Source of the DNA: Thauera sp.
Lineage (GTDB): Bacteria > Pseudomonadota > Gammaproteobacteria > Burkholderiales > Rhodocyclaceae
Reading direction: 5' to 3'
Assembly: GCA_024235615.1 (NCBI GenBank)
Contig: JACKMB010000001.1
Span: 744,001-808,000 of the forward strand
DNA length: 64,000 nucleotides
Part shown: positions 1 to 11,904 of the stretch, piece after piece
How positions within the stretch are numbered: position 1 is the stretch's first letter
Layout: every line of letters begins with the position of its first letter
The notes under the pieces: model-generated
What the model was told of the DNA's origin: nothing
Seen by the model: only the letters and a program-made list of their open reading frames with translations
The model's database searches: none
Translations under genes and position numbers: made by a program

Positions 1-1
1 G

Positions 2-1108
2 GCCAGGACCGCGTGGATGCGCCGCCTGCCCGGCCCGCTCGCGGTGCTGATCATCATGACCGCGGTGAACACCCTGGTCGCGCTTCCGGTCGACACCATC
101 GGCAGCCGCTTCGGCGGCATCCCGCAGGAGATCCCCGCCTTCGGCCTGCCCGAGCTGAGCCTGTCCACGCTCGGCAAGCTGATCGCGCCGGCGATCACGA
201 TCGCGCTGCTCGGCGCGATCGAGTCGCTGCTGTCGGCGCGGGTGGCCGACAGCCAGATCGACGACCGCCACGACCCCAACCAGGAGCTGATGGCGCAAGG
301 CATCGCCAACGTCGCCGCGCCGCTCTTCGGCGGCTTCGCCGCCACCGGCGCGATCGCCCGCACCGCCACCAACATCCGCACCGGCGGCCGCACCCCGATC
401 GCGGGCATGATCCACGCCGGCGTGCTGCTGGCGATCGTGCTCGCGCTCGCCCCCGCGGCCAGCCACATCCCGCTCGCCACGCTGTCGGCGATCGTGGTCA
501 TCGTGTCGATCAACATGGGCGAATGGCACGCCTTCGCGCCCAAGGAACTCGCGCGCTATTCGCTGAACTACCGCACCATCCTGCTCGGCACCTTCTTCAT
601 CACCGTGGTGTTCGACCTCACCCTGGCGGTCGAGATCGGCATGGCGCTGGCGAGCCTGTTCTTCATCTACCGGATGTCCGACCTCACCCGCATCGACCGC
701 GTCCCGCTGGAGGACTTCTACGGCGTCGAGGCCTTGTCCCACCCCGACGGCACGCCGCGCATCGTCGCCTACAAGCTCAAGGGCAGCCTCTTCTTCGGCG
801 CCGCCAACAAGCTCGAGAACCTGCTGCTCGGGCTACCGGGCCACCCCGAGGTGGTGGTGCTGGACCTGGACAAGGTGATCAACATCGACACCACCGGGCT
901 GGACATCCTGCAGACCCTGCACCGCAACCTGCAGAAGCGCGGCGCCCACCTGGTGCTGTGCGGGCTCAACTCGCAGCCCGGCTCGATCGTGTTCCGCTCG
1001 GGCTTCAGCGACAAGCTCGGCGACGACAACATCACCGCCAACCTCACCGAGGCGCTGATCCGCGCCCAGCGCCTGGGCGGGCGCGAACCGGAGATCGCCT
1101 ATGCCTGA
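2..1108 (+). CDS. SulP/SLC26-family anion transporter, C-terminal part (partial)
   Basis: Inner-membrane SulP permease for sulfate, bicarbonate or another anion; its 5' end lies before the window, and the frame is open from base 2. The visible 368 or so residues hold the later hydrophobic segments of the transport core (for example the stretch around [12 protein letters not shown] and the conserved NxxAPLFGG region with [11 protein letters not shown]), followed by a C-terminal STAS domain of about 120 residues ([15 protein letters not shown], then [16 protein letters not shown]). STAS domains are typical regulatory tails of SulP carriers. The stop overlaps the start of the acylphosphatase gene by 8 bp, so the two are probably cotranscribed. 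Substrate cannot be read from sequence. The methionine at base 17 is internal to the family and is not the true start. Confidence 0.9.
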   Translation, partial: ARTAWMRRLPGPLAVLIIMTAVNTLVALPVDTIGSRFGGIPQEIPAFGLPELSLSTLGKLIAPAITIALLGAIESLLSARVADSQIDDRHDPNQELMAQGIANVAAPLFGGFAATGAIARTATNIRTGGRTPIAGMIHAGVLLAIVLALAPAASHIPLATLSAIVVIVSINMGEWHAFAPKELARYSLNYRTILLGTFFITVVFDLTLAVEIGMALASLFFIYRMSDLTRIDRVPLEDFYGVEALSHPDGTPRIVAYKLKGSLFFGAANKLENLLLGLPGHPEVVVLDLDKVINIDTTGLDILQTLHRNLQKRGAHLVLCGLNSQPGSIVFRSGFSDKLGDDNITANLTEALIRAQRLGGREPEIAYA

Positions 1109-1469
1109 CGGGAAATCGTCCATGCCCGGCCGAGCCTCGCAGTTGCCGTGCGGAAACTCGGCGGTTCCGGATGCAACCGCACCGGCACCCGACATCATCG
1201 CCCGCCGCCTGCGCATCCACGGTCTCGTGCAGGGCGTCTGGTATCGCGGCAGCGCCACCGCCGAGGCCACCCGCCTCGGCCTCGCCGGCTGGGTGCGCAA
1301 CCGCGGCGACGGGACGGTCGAGGCGCTCGCGATCGGCGCGACGGCCGCGGTCGAGACCTTCGTCGCCTGGGCCCACCGCGGCCCGTCGAACGCGCGCGTG
1401 TCGCGCGTGGAAGTGTTCGAGGCCGCGCTCGAGCAGCTCACAGGCTTCGAACAACGCCCGACGCTTTGA
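1101..1469 (+). CDS. acyP: Acylphosphatase
   Basis: Small cytoplasmic enzyme hydrolysing carboxyl-phosphate bonds (acetyl phosphate, 1,3-bisphosphoglycerate). The roughly 90-residue acylphosphatase fold begins near residue 33: [15 protein letters not shown] carries the phosphate-binding loop with the catalytic Arg, and [13 protein letters not shown] carries the catalytic Asn. The ATG overlaps the upstream transporter stop (ATGCCTGA). This start gives about 30 residues ahead of the domain with no recognisable motif. A later start is possible, but no better ATG sits close to the domain, so the exact N terminus is uncertain. Confidence 0.9.
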   Translation: MPDGKSSMPGRASQLPCGNSAVPDATAPAPDIIARRLRIHGLVQGVWYRGSATAEATRLGLAGWVRNRGDGTVEALAIGATAAVETFVAWAHRGPSNARVSRVEVFEAALEQLTGFEQRPTL

Positions 1470-1520
1470 GCACAGCCCCGCCGCTACCGCGGGCGGCCGA
1501 CGCAGGGCGGAGACCGAACG

Positions 1521-1666
1521 GCCGCTATCGCGCCTGCCGGCGCTCCTACGGGAAGCATCGCGGCTCCATGCGCCTGCAGGAACGCCAGCCGCCGCGCACC
1601 GACGCCGCGGTCGTAAGCTCGGTCGGATGCGCAAGGGCCGCCTTTGCGCCTGGCGGCGCCCCTGCC
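1521..1666 (-). repeat. Decayed REP-like pair between convergent genes
   Basis: Between the acyP and dnaE stop codons are two degraded copies of the palindrome found in the three large arrays of this window. Bases 1521-1549 contain the complement of GTAGGAGCGCCGGCAGGCGC with its GTAG head intact. Bases 1637-1666 are a mutated second copy. They are 116 bp apart, close to the 117-bp period of the intact arrays, so this looks like a decayed tandem of the same element. Confidence 0.6.
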
Positions 1667-1680
1667 TAAACGATCGCGCC

Positions 1681-5196
<3,516 letters not shown>

Positions 5197-5206
5197 GGCG
5201 CCGATT

Positions 5207-5752
5207 TTACCCGAGCTCGCCCCCCTCCACGCCCTGCGCTGCAGCCTCGCGCGCCCTGCCGTCCGTCGCCGCCGGCAGCCAGTGCAGCAGCGCGGCGTAG
5301 AGCTTCTCGGGGATCACCGGCTTGGCGATGTGGTCGTTCATCCCGGCCGCCAGGCAGGCCTCGCGGTCGTCCTCGAAGGCGTTGGCGGTCATCGCCAGGA
5401 CGGGTAGCACGTCGGCGCCGCGGCCCGGCAGCGTGCGGATCGCGCGCGTCGCCTCCAGCCCGTCCATCACCGGCATGCTGATGTCCATCAGCACCAGGTC
5501 GTAGTCGTGTTCGCGCACGCGATCGAGCCCGATCCGGCCGTTCTCGGCCACCTCGACCACCAGCCCGGCGCGCCGCAGCAAGGCCTTGGCCACCTCCTGG
5601 TTGATGCGGTGGTCCTCGACGAGCAGGATGCGCCGCCCGGCGCGCGTCTCGCGCAGCAGCTGGTGAGCGCTCGACGCCGCCGGGACGGCCGCGGGCGCCG
5701 CCGCAGCAATCGCGAGCGGCTGGACCGACGGCTGCACGACCGCCAGCGGCAC
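5207..5752 (-). CDS. Response-regulator receiver domain (detached 3' part of hybrid kinase)
   Basis: This frame continues that of the upstream histidine kinase and is separated from it only by a TAG codon at 5759-5761. It holds an Ala/Pro-rich linker of about 45 residues and then one complete receiver domain: acidic pocket in [14 protein letters not shown], phosphoacceptor Asp in [14 protein letters not shown], then LAMTANAF and the conserved Lys in HIAKPV. The GTG at 5752 is the first possible restart after the amber codon, but no good Shine-Dalgarno sequence precedes it. The simplest reading is that the ancestral protein was one hybrid kinase of about 962 residues. The receiver would be produced now only by reinitiation, amber readthrough, or if the stop is a sequencing error. 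Confidence 0.7.
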   Translation of the reverse strand: MPLAVVQPSVQPLAIAAAAPAAVPAASSAHQLLRETRAGRRILLVEDHRINQEVAKALLRRAGLVVEVAENGRIGLDRVREHDYDLVLMDISMPVMDGLEATRAIRTLPGRGADVLPVLAMTANAFEDDREACLAAGMNDHIAKPVIPEKLYAALLHWLPAATDGRAREAAAQGVEGGELG

Positions 5753-5758
5753 GCGGAT

Positions 5759-8095
5759 CTAGAAGGTGCTGCCCTGCCCTGGCGCGCTCTCGACACCGAT
5801 CTCCCCGCCCATGAGCGTCGCCAGGCGCTTGCTGATCGCGAGCCCGAGCCCGGTTCCGCCGTACTTCTTCGTCACCGAGCCGTCGGCCTGCTCGAAAGCC
5901 TTGAAGATGCGCAGCTGTTCGGCGGGATCGATCCCGATGCCCTGATCGACCACCTCCAGGCGCAGGTGAACCATCCCGCCCTCCGCGGCAACCTGGCGGG
6001 CGCGCACGACGATGTCGCCGGTATCGGCGAACTTCACCGCGTTGGAGAGGAAATTGACCAGGATCTGGGTGAGGCGGACCGGATCGCCGGCAAGCGCACG
6101 GGGCAGCACCGGGTCGATCTCGCGGCGCAGGCGCAGACCCTTGTCACCGGCGCGCTCGCGCACCAGGGCCACCGCACGGCCCACGAGATCGGACAGGACG
6201 AACTCGGCGCGCTCGATCCCGAGCTTTCCGGCTTCGATCTTCGACAGGTCGAGGATGTCGTCGATGATGCCGAGCAGGTGATGGGCCGCGCCCTGGATCT
6301 TGCCGAGGCGATCGCTGCTGCGCCCGTCGCTGCCCTCGCGCAGCAGCAGTTCCGACAGGCCGATGATCGCGTTCATCGGCGTGCGGATCTCATGGCTCAT
6401 GTTGGCGAGGAAGGCGCTCTTGGCGCGGCTGGCGGCCTCGGCCTGGTCGCGCGCCTCGGCAAGCGCCGCAGTACGTTCGCGCACCATGGCCTCGAGGTGC
6501 TCGCGATGACGCTCGAGTTCGGCTTCGACCTGCTTGCGCGCGCCGATGTCGCGCTGCATCGCCAGCACGTAGGAGTCGCCGCCCCACTCCACCCGGCTCG
6601 ATGAGACCTCGGCGATGAAGCGGCTGCCGTCCTTGCGCTCCTGCAGGGTCTCGAACAGGTTCTGCAGGGCGTCGGTGCGCTGCAGCATGTCCATCAGCGC
6701 GGGGCGCTCGATGCTGCGATCCCACTCCCAGACGTGCAGGCCGCGGGCCTCCTCGCGCGTGTAGCCGAGCATGGCGGCGAACTGCCGGTTGCAATCGCGC
6801 ACCGCACCGTTCGCGTCGATCAGCACCAGTCCGTCGCGCATGTTGTCGAAGAGCGCCTCGCGGCGGGTGGTCTCCGAGGTAAGCGCGTCGAGCATGGTGT
6901 CGAGCTGCCGCCCGAGGCGGCCGACCTCGTCGTCGCGTTCGGGCGCGCCGACGCGGGCGGAGAGATCGCCCGCCGCCGCCGCGCTCATGGTGCCCATGAT
7001 GCGCGTCAGCGGCGCGGTGATCCGGCGCGACCACCCAACGTAGAGCCCGGACAGCAGCAAGGTCAGCAGCAAGAAGAGTCCGCCCACGGCGGCGAAGAGC
7101 TGCAGCTTCTCGCGCTGGTAGGGCGCCTCGGGAAAGCCGGAGAAGAGCATGCCGATGCGCTCGCCGTCGCCATCATGGATCGGTGCGTAGCCGGCGATCA
7201 TGGATTCACCGAGAACGCTGGCGCGCGCCAGCCAGATGTTGCCCTGCTCGAGCACGTGGGCGAGCACCTCGGGCTCGGCAAAGCTCCCCACCGCGCGCTC
7301 GCCGCCGGCCAGGCGCAAGGTGGTGGCGACGCGCCGGCTGTCCAGCAGCAGGCTGGTCTGGCCCTCGGTGCCGTCGGGCAGGGTGCCGGCCGGGAAGACG
7401 ACATCGCGCATGCGATCGACGAGGGCCTCGTTGCCGCTCAGCGCGAGTCCTCCGAAGAGAACCCGATCCACCTCGCCGGCGGCCGATGCGATGGGTGCGG
7501 CCACCGTCAGCAGCAAGCCGTGTTCCTCGACGCCGCCAAGGCCAGGGCGAGCCTGCCCAGCCGGGGTGAGCACGCGCACCCGCGCTGGCAGGCCCGGATC
7601 GATCGCGGCGAGCTGGTTCGGGTCAAGGCGTTCGAAGGCCGCGGCCGCCAGGCCCTGGCGCGCCTGGCGGAGCGTGAAGCTGCGTGGCAACCGGCCGCCG
7701 TGCGGCCGTCCGGCGGTGCCGACCAGCACCTCACCCTCGGCCGTGGCGATCACGAGGAAATCCAGCCCTGCAGTCTCCGCCCGGCTGGCGAGGATCGCCG
7801 CGACCTCCTCGGCGGGGCCCGCCTCGTCGAGCAGGCGCCGCATCGGCCTGGACTCGGCAAGCTGGCCCACGCGCTCCTCGGCCTGGCGGCGCACGTCCTC
7901 TAGATAGCGCTCGTTGCCGGCGAGGTGGGTCCTGGCGTTGGCGATGACGATGCGGTCGAAATACGAACCGCCCCAGAACACCAGGAGCGCCATGATCAAC
8001 GGAAACCCCAGCAGCAGCGGGGTCAGCCCGATCGCCAGCAGACGGGCACGGATCGACCAGCGCGCGCCGCCTTGCGCGCCTGTGCTCGGCCTCAT
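5759..8095 (-). CDS. Sensor histidine kinase (hybrid kinase truncated by amber codon)
   Basis: Membrane sensor kinase of 778 residues. An N-terminal transmembrane helix (about 18-45) is followed by a large periplasmic sensor region (about 46-325, cache-like), a second transmembrane helix (about 330-352), HAMP, a PAS domain (about 420-530), a coiled coil, HisKA with phosphoacceptor His in [14 protein letters not shown] (about 566), and a complete HATPase_c domain ([24 protein letters not shown]). It stops at GQGSTF, which in this family normally continues directly into a linker and receiver; here TAG intervenes and the frame then continues into that receiver. It is divergent from a periplasmic binding lipoprotein, a plausible ligand-sensing partner (inference). 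Confidence 0.85.
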   Translation of the reverse strand: MRPSTGAQGGARWSIRARLLAIGLTPLLLGFPLIMALLVFWGGSYFDRIVIANARTHLAGNERYLEDVRRQAEERVGQLAESRPMRRLLDEAGPAEEVAAILASRAETAGLDFLVIATAEGEVLVGTAGRPHGGRLPRSFTLRQARQGLAAAAFERLDPNQLAAIDPGLPARVRVLTPAGQARPGLGGVEEHGLLLTVAAPIASAAGEVDRVLFGGLALSGNEALVDRMRDVVFPAGTLPDGTEGQTSLLLDSRRVATTLRLAGGERAVGSFAEPEVLAHVLEQGNIWLARASVLGESMIAGYAPIHDGDGERIGMLFSGFPEAPYQREKLQLFAAVGGLFLLLTLLLSGLYVGWSRRITAPLTRIMGTMSAAAAGDLSARVGAPERDDEVGRLGRQLDTMLDALTSETTRREALFDNMRDGLVLIDANGAVRDCNRQFAAMLGYTREEARGLHVWEWDRSIERPALMDMLQRTDALQNLFETLQERKDGSRFIAEVSSSRVEWGGDSYVLAMQRDIGARKQVEAELERHREHLEAMVRERTAALAEARDQAEAASRAKSAFLANMSHEIRTPMNAIIGLSELLLREGSDGRSSDRLGKIQGAAHHLLGIIDDILDLSKIEAGKLGIERAEFVLSDLVGRAVALVRERAGDKGLRLRREIDPVLPRALAGDPVRLTQILVNFLSNAVKFADTGDIVVRARQVAAEGGMVHLRLEVVDQGIGIDPAEQLRIFKAFEQADGSVTKKYGGTGLGLAISKRLATLMGGEIGVESAPGQGSTF

Positions 8096-8318
8096 CGTTC
8101 AGCGCTCCTGCGGGTGCCGGGCTGCGACGGCGACACGGCCGCGCGCGTTGCCGTCGCTCGTGGAAGACGCGCTCGGGTGCCGTCGAAGGCGGTCGGGAAG
8201 TGGTCCATCTTTCGTTTCAGGCCGGGCGCCCCGGACCGGGCGCGGCGACGCGCAGGTCTGGTCTTTGAGAGTGAATCGGCACGATAAACGCCAGGCACAT
8301 CCAAACTTTGTGATGTTT

Positions 8319-8347
8319 TTGACGTTTCAGTTTATCTTCGCGATTAT
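8319..8347 (+). promoter_or_regulatory. Candidate sigma70 promoter for the binding-lipoprotein gene
   Basis: In an unusually AT-rich stretch upstream of the gene at 8384, TTGACG (8319-8324) is followed after 17 bp by GATTAT (8342-8347). The next hexamer, TATAGA, overlaps it. The predicted start point is about 30 bp before the ATG. The -35 is strong and the -10 moderate. Confidence 0.4.
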
Positions 8348-8383
8348 AGACTCTAATCTTCTAAAACCACCCGCAAACCGCCG

Positions 8384-9484
8384 ATGATCCGCCCTGTCCT
8401 CGCCACTGCCCTCGCCAGTCTCGCCCTGCTCGGCTGCCAGCCCCGCGAGCCCATCCGAATCGGCTTCCTCGGGGGGCTGAGCCATCGTGCCTCCGACGTC
8501 GGCGAGGCCGGGCGCAACGGCGTCCAGCTCGCGCTCGAGGAGCGCAACGCCGCCGGCGGCATCCACGGCCGGCCGCTCGAGTTGCTGGTGCGCGACGACG
8601 CGCAGACGCGGGAGATCGCCGCGAAGGGCGCGGCGGAGCTGATCGAGGCGAAGGTCGAGGCCATCGTCGGTCCCTTCGCGAGCGCGATGGCGGCGGCCGC
8701 GCTGCCGCACATCAACCGCAACCGGGTGGTGATGGTGAGCCCGACCATCACCTCGATGGACTTCTACGGCAACGACGACTATCTCTTCCGCATCAACCGG
8801 ACCACCCGCGACAACGCCCACGACTACGCCAGGCGGCTGTTCGCGCAGGGGCAGCGCCGGGTGGCCGTGGCCTACGACCTGCGCAACCGCTCCTTCACCG
8901 AATCGTGGTTCAGGGAGTTTGAGGCCGCCTTCAGCGGCCTGGGCGGCAAGACCGTCGCCGCGGTGACCTTCGAATCGCGGCCCGACGCCGACTTCGGCGA
9001 GGTCATGCGCGCGATGCTCGCTGCCGAACCCGATGGACTGATGTTCCTCGCCGCGGCGATCGACCTTACCCGGCTGTGCCAGCACGCCAAGCTGCAGGCG
9101 CCGCAGCTGCCGATCGCCGCGGCGGAGTGGGCGGCGAGCGAGAAGCTGATCGAGCTCGGCGGCAAGGCGCTGGAGGGGCTGGTGATCGTGCAGGCCTTCG
9201 ACCGCGACGAGCGCTCGGCACGCTACCAGGCCTTCCGCAGCGCCTACTTCAAGCGCTTCCAGCGCGAGCCCGGATACAGCTCGGTGCTGGCCTACGACGC
9301 AGCGACCGTGCTGTTCGACGCGATGCAAAGGCGCACGGAGGACGAGACGCTCAAGCAGGCCCTGGTGCGCCACGCCCCGTTCCAGGGGCTGCAGCAGCAG
9401 ATCGCCTTCGACGCCAATGGCGACACGCCGCGGACGGTCTACTTCACCCAGATCCGCGACGGCCGCTATGTGCTGCTCGACTAG
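8384..9484 (+). CDS. Periplasmic ligand-binding lipoprotein (LivJ/Peripla_BP_6 family)
   Basis: Binding protein of the branched-chain amino acid/amide type, 366 residues. It begins with a lipoprotein signal (ALASLALLGC, lipidated Cys at residue 18) and continues with the two-lobe type I fold: IRIGFLGGLSHRASDVGEAGRNGVQLALEE, AIVGPFASAMAAAALP and VVMVSPTITS. No ABC permease or ATPase gene lies nearby. Instead it is divergent from a sensor histidine kinase with a large periplasmic region, so it may deliver a ligand to that sensor rather than to a transporter. That role is inferred from context only. The ligand is unknown. Confidence 0.85.
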   Translation: MIRPVLATALASLALLGCQPREPIRIGFLGGLSHRASDVGEAGRNGVQLALEERNAAGGIHGRPLELLVRDDAQTREIAAKGAAELIEAKVEAIVGPFASAMAAAALPHINRNRVVMVSPTITSMDFYGNDDYLFRINRTTRDNAHDYARRLFAQGQRRVAVAYDLRNRSFTESWFREFEAAFSGLGGKTVAAVTFESRPDADFGEVMRAMLAAEPDGLMFLAAAIDLTRLCQHAKLQAPQLPIAAAEWAASEKLIELGGKALEGLVIVQAFDRDERSARYQAFRSAYFKRFQREPGYSSVLAYDAATVLFDAMQRRTEDETLKQALVRHAPFQGLQQQIAFDANGDTPRTVYFTQIRDGRYVLLD

Positions 9485-9507
9485 GACGCCCCCTGCCGGC
9501 CGCAGCG

Positions 9508-9524
9508 GCGCCCGGCGCGGGCGC
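9508..9524. terminator. GC-rich inverted repeat between convergent genes
   Basis: A perfect 7-bp stem (GCGCCCG/CGGGCGC) with a 3-nt loop lies in the 50-bp gap between two convergent stop codons. It has no T-run on either strand, so it is at best a weak or Rho-assisted terminator. Confidence 0.3.
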
Positions 9525-9534
9525 GCAAGCGCAC

Positions 9535-10509
9535 TCAGGGAAGCAGTATGGTGGAGCCGGTGGTCTTGCGCGCCTCGAGATCGCGGTGCGCCTGGGCGGC
9601 GTCCTTGAGCGCGTAGCGCTGCAGGATCTCGATCTTCACCCGGCCGCTGCGCACCACCTCGAACAGCGCCGCGGCGCGCTCGACCAACTCCGCGCGGCTG
9701 GCGATGTAGTCGGGCAGGCCGGGACGGGTGACATAGACCGAGCCGGCCTTGTGCAGCAGCGCGCAGTCAAAGGGGGCGACCGCGCCGGTGGCGTTGCCGT
9801 AGCTCACCATGGTGCCGCGCCGGCGCAGGCAGGCCACCGAGTCGAGGAAGGTGTCGCGCCCCACCGAGTCGTACACCACCGCGACGCCCGCGCCGCCGGT
9901 GAGCTCGCGCACGCGCTCGGGGAACTTCTCGCGCGAGTACACGATGACGTGGTCGCAGCCGAGGGCACGCGCGCGCTGCGCCTTGTCGTCGTTGCCCACG
10001 GTGCCGATCACGGTGGCGCCGAGCAGCTTGGCCCACTGCACGAGGATCGAGCCGACGCCGCCGGCCGCCGCATGCACCAGGATGGTCTCGCCCGCCTTCA
10101 CCGGGTAGGTGGCATGTAAGAGGTATTGCGCGGTGATGCCCTGCAGCATCATCGCCGCGCCCTGCTCGAAGGAGAGGTCGTCCGGCAAGGCCACGAGGTG
10201 GCGCGCCTCGATGTTGCGCGCCTCCGAGTAGGCGTCCAGCGGGCCACCGGTGTAGGCCACGCGGTCCCCCACCTTCAGCCCGGCCACGCCCTCGCCCACC
10301 GCCTCGACCACGCCCGCGCCCTCCATGCCCAGCCCCGAGGGCAAGGGCAGCGGGTACAGGCCGCTACGGTGATAGGTGTCGATGAAATTGAGCCCCACCG
10401 CATGGTGGCGCAGCCGCACCTCGCCGGCCGCGGGCGGCGGCAGCTCGACGGCCTCCCACTGCAGGACTTCGGGACCGCCGGTGCGGTGGATTCGGATCGC
10501 ATGGTTCAT
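9535..10509 (-). CDS. qor: Quinone oxidoreductase (NADPH:quinone reductase family)
   Basis: Cytosolic MDR-superfamily oxidoreductase of 324 residues, reducing quinones or related enones with NADPH. The N-terminal GroES-like domain includes GLNFIDTYHRSGLYPLPLP and GMEGAGVVEAVG, typical of QOR. The Rossmann domain carries the AAAGGVGSILVQWAKLLGA nucleotide-binding loop. Structural zinc cysteines are absent, as expected for QOR. The start at 10509 is set by a strong ribosome-binding site, AAGGAG, about 6 bp upstream. The upstream phospholipase gene lies 44 bp away on the same strand, so the two may share a transcript. Confidence 0.93.
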   Translation of the reverse strand: MNHAIRIHRTGGPEVLQWEAVELPPPAAGEVRLRHHAVGLNFIDTYHRSGLYPLPLPSGLGMEGAGVVEAVGEGVAGLKVGDRVAYTGGPLDAYSEARNIEARHLVALPDDLSFEQGAAMMLQGITAQYLLHATYPVKAGETILVHAAAGGVGSILVQWAKLLGATVIGTVGNDDKAQRARALGCDHVIVYSREKFPERVRELTGGAGVAVVYDSVGRDTFLDSVACLRRRGTMVSYGNATGAVAPFDCALLHKAGSVYVTRPGLPDYIASRAELVERAAALFEVVRSGRVKIEILQRYALKDAAQAHRDLEARKTTGSTILLP

Positions 10510-10553
10510 CGGATTCTCCTTGGGGTTGGTCGGGCACGGCCGTTGGGCGCGCT

Positions 10554-11771
10554 CTAGCGTACCAGCGAGACGCCGATGCGGTACTGCGCTTCCTTGTTCT
10601 CGTCGTATTCGAGCAGGGTCTCGCCGTAGCCCTTGAAGGCCTGCAGATGCACGAAGGCGCCCACGCCGGAGAACACGCTGCGCCGGATCGGATAGGACAG
10701 GTCGTACTGCGTGCCCATCTTGCCCTCGGTGCCGCGACGGATCAGCGTGGAGAACAGCCAGCCGTCGTCGCGGCCGAGGCGCAGGCCGAGTTCGGCGTGG
10801 CCGCGGTAGCGCGCGATGTCTGGGTTGTCCTCGCGGTCGAGGTAGGTCCACGCCTTGGGCACGACGCCGAGGTAGGTGCCCGCTTCGTCCAGGCGCAGAC
10901 GCGCGTCGGCGCGCACGAAGAGCGTGTCGATGCTGCGCGAGGGCATGTCCTCCTGGCCGTTGGATTCGTGCTCGTAGCCGCCGGAGAGCGCCAGCGAGCC
11001 GCGCTTGTCGGGATCGTCGAGGGCGAAGCGGTAGAACAGCGAGGGGCGGAAGCTCGAGTCGCGGAAGGGCTTGGACTCGGACTGCAGGTCCCACAGCGAG
11101 GTCTGGGTGAAACCGAAGTAGAGCCCGCTCGCCACCGGGATCGACTCCGCCACCACGCCCTGCTCGTCGAAGATGCGGTAGCGGAAGCTGAACTGAAAGC
11201 GCGCAGACACCGGGTCGCGACCGCCGATGAGAAAGTACATCGGTTCGTGGAAGCCGAAGCCCGAGGGCTCGACCGGCACCGCGTCGGCCGGAGCCGCGGC
11301 GACGGGGGCCATCGGTGCCACCGCGGCCGGTGCAGCCGCAGCGGCGACCGGCACCGCGGGCACGACGGCGGCCGGCACGGCAGGGGCTGCGGCCACGCCG
11401 GCCGGCGCGCCGGCATCGAGCAGCACCCGCGCCGAGGGCCTGCCGACGAGCGCGAGCGCCGCCACTCCGGCCACCTCCATCGGCCAGCGCGCGAAGTAGC
11501 GGCGCTGGCCGGCCCCCGCCGCCGCCTTGCCGATCGCGACCAGCTCGACCGCGATGGAGGGCCCGCCCCCAGGCAGCTCGATGCTCGCCGGCAGGCGCGC
11601 CGGCCATTCCGCCGCGCGGCCCTCGCCGATCACCACGACCTCGAAGCGCTGGCCGGGCACGACCCGCGGACTGGAGGAGGCGAGCAGCCAGTCGGCAGCC
11701 TGCGCGGCCGGGGCGCTCAGGGCAAGCGCGCCGGCGAACAGCAGCGCGCGCGGGGAGGTGGTCTTCGGCAT
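10554..11771 (-). CDS. pldA: Outer-membrane phospholipase A family protein
   Basis: Probable OMPLA-type phospholipase, an outer-membrane beta barrel that hydrolyses phospholipids misplaced in the outer leaflet. Signal peptide with cleavage after PAAQA (about residue 26); then a roughly 140-residue periplasmic region ending in a very Ala/Pro/Val-rich linker (about 120-165); then a barrel of about 240 residues. The catalytic His-x-Ser appears in GGYEHESNGQ. Fourteen residues after that His, where E. coli PldA has catalytic Asn156 (SRSWN), this protein has Asp (SRSID). The C terminus ends YRIGVSLVR rather than in Phe. The long N-terminal extension is not part of E. coli PldA but occurs in betaproteobacterial relatives (recollection, not checked). 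Confidence 0.85.
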   Translation of the reverse strand: MPKTTSPRALLFAGALALSAPAAQAADWLLASSSPRVVPGQRFEVVVIGEGRAAEWPARLPASIELPGGGPSIAVELVAIGKAAAGAGQRRYFARWPMEVAGVAALALVGRPSARVLLDAGAPAGVAAAPAVPAAVVPAVPVAAAAAPAAVAPMAPVAAAPADAVPVEPSGFGFHEPMYFLIGGRDPVSARFQFSFRYRIFDEQGVVAESIPVASGLYFGFTQTSLWDLQSESKPFRDSSFRPSLFYRFALDDPDKRGSLALSGGYEHESNGQEDMPSRSIDTLFVRADARLRLDEAGTYLGVVPKAWTYLDREDNPDIARYRGHAELGLRLGRDDGWLFSTLIRRGTEGKMGTQYDLSYPIRRSVFSGVGAFVHLQAFKGYGETLLEYDENKEAQYRIGVSLVR

Positions 11772-11875
11772 CGGGATCGCCTGTCGGGGAAGAAGGAAAC
11801 AAAGCGGGGCAGCCCCTCGCGGAGCTGCCCCAGGAACACGCTGCGCGAACCCCGTCGCGGGAGGCTCGCGCCGGG

Positions 11876-11895
11876 GCGGTGCCGACCGGCACCGC
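11876..11895 (-). terminator. Inverted repeat after maeB
   Basis: A perfect 8-bp stem, GCGGTGCC/GGCACCGC with a 4-nt loop, begins 10 bp beyond the maeB stop codon. No T-run follows, so termination strength is doubtful. Confidence 0.3.
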
Positions 11896-11904
11896 CAGCG
11901 GGCC

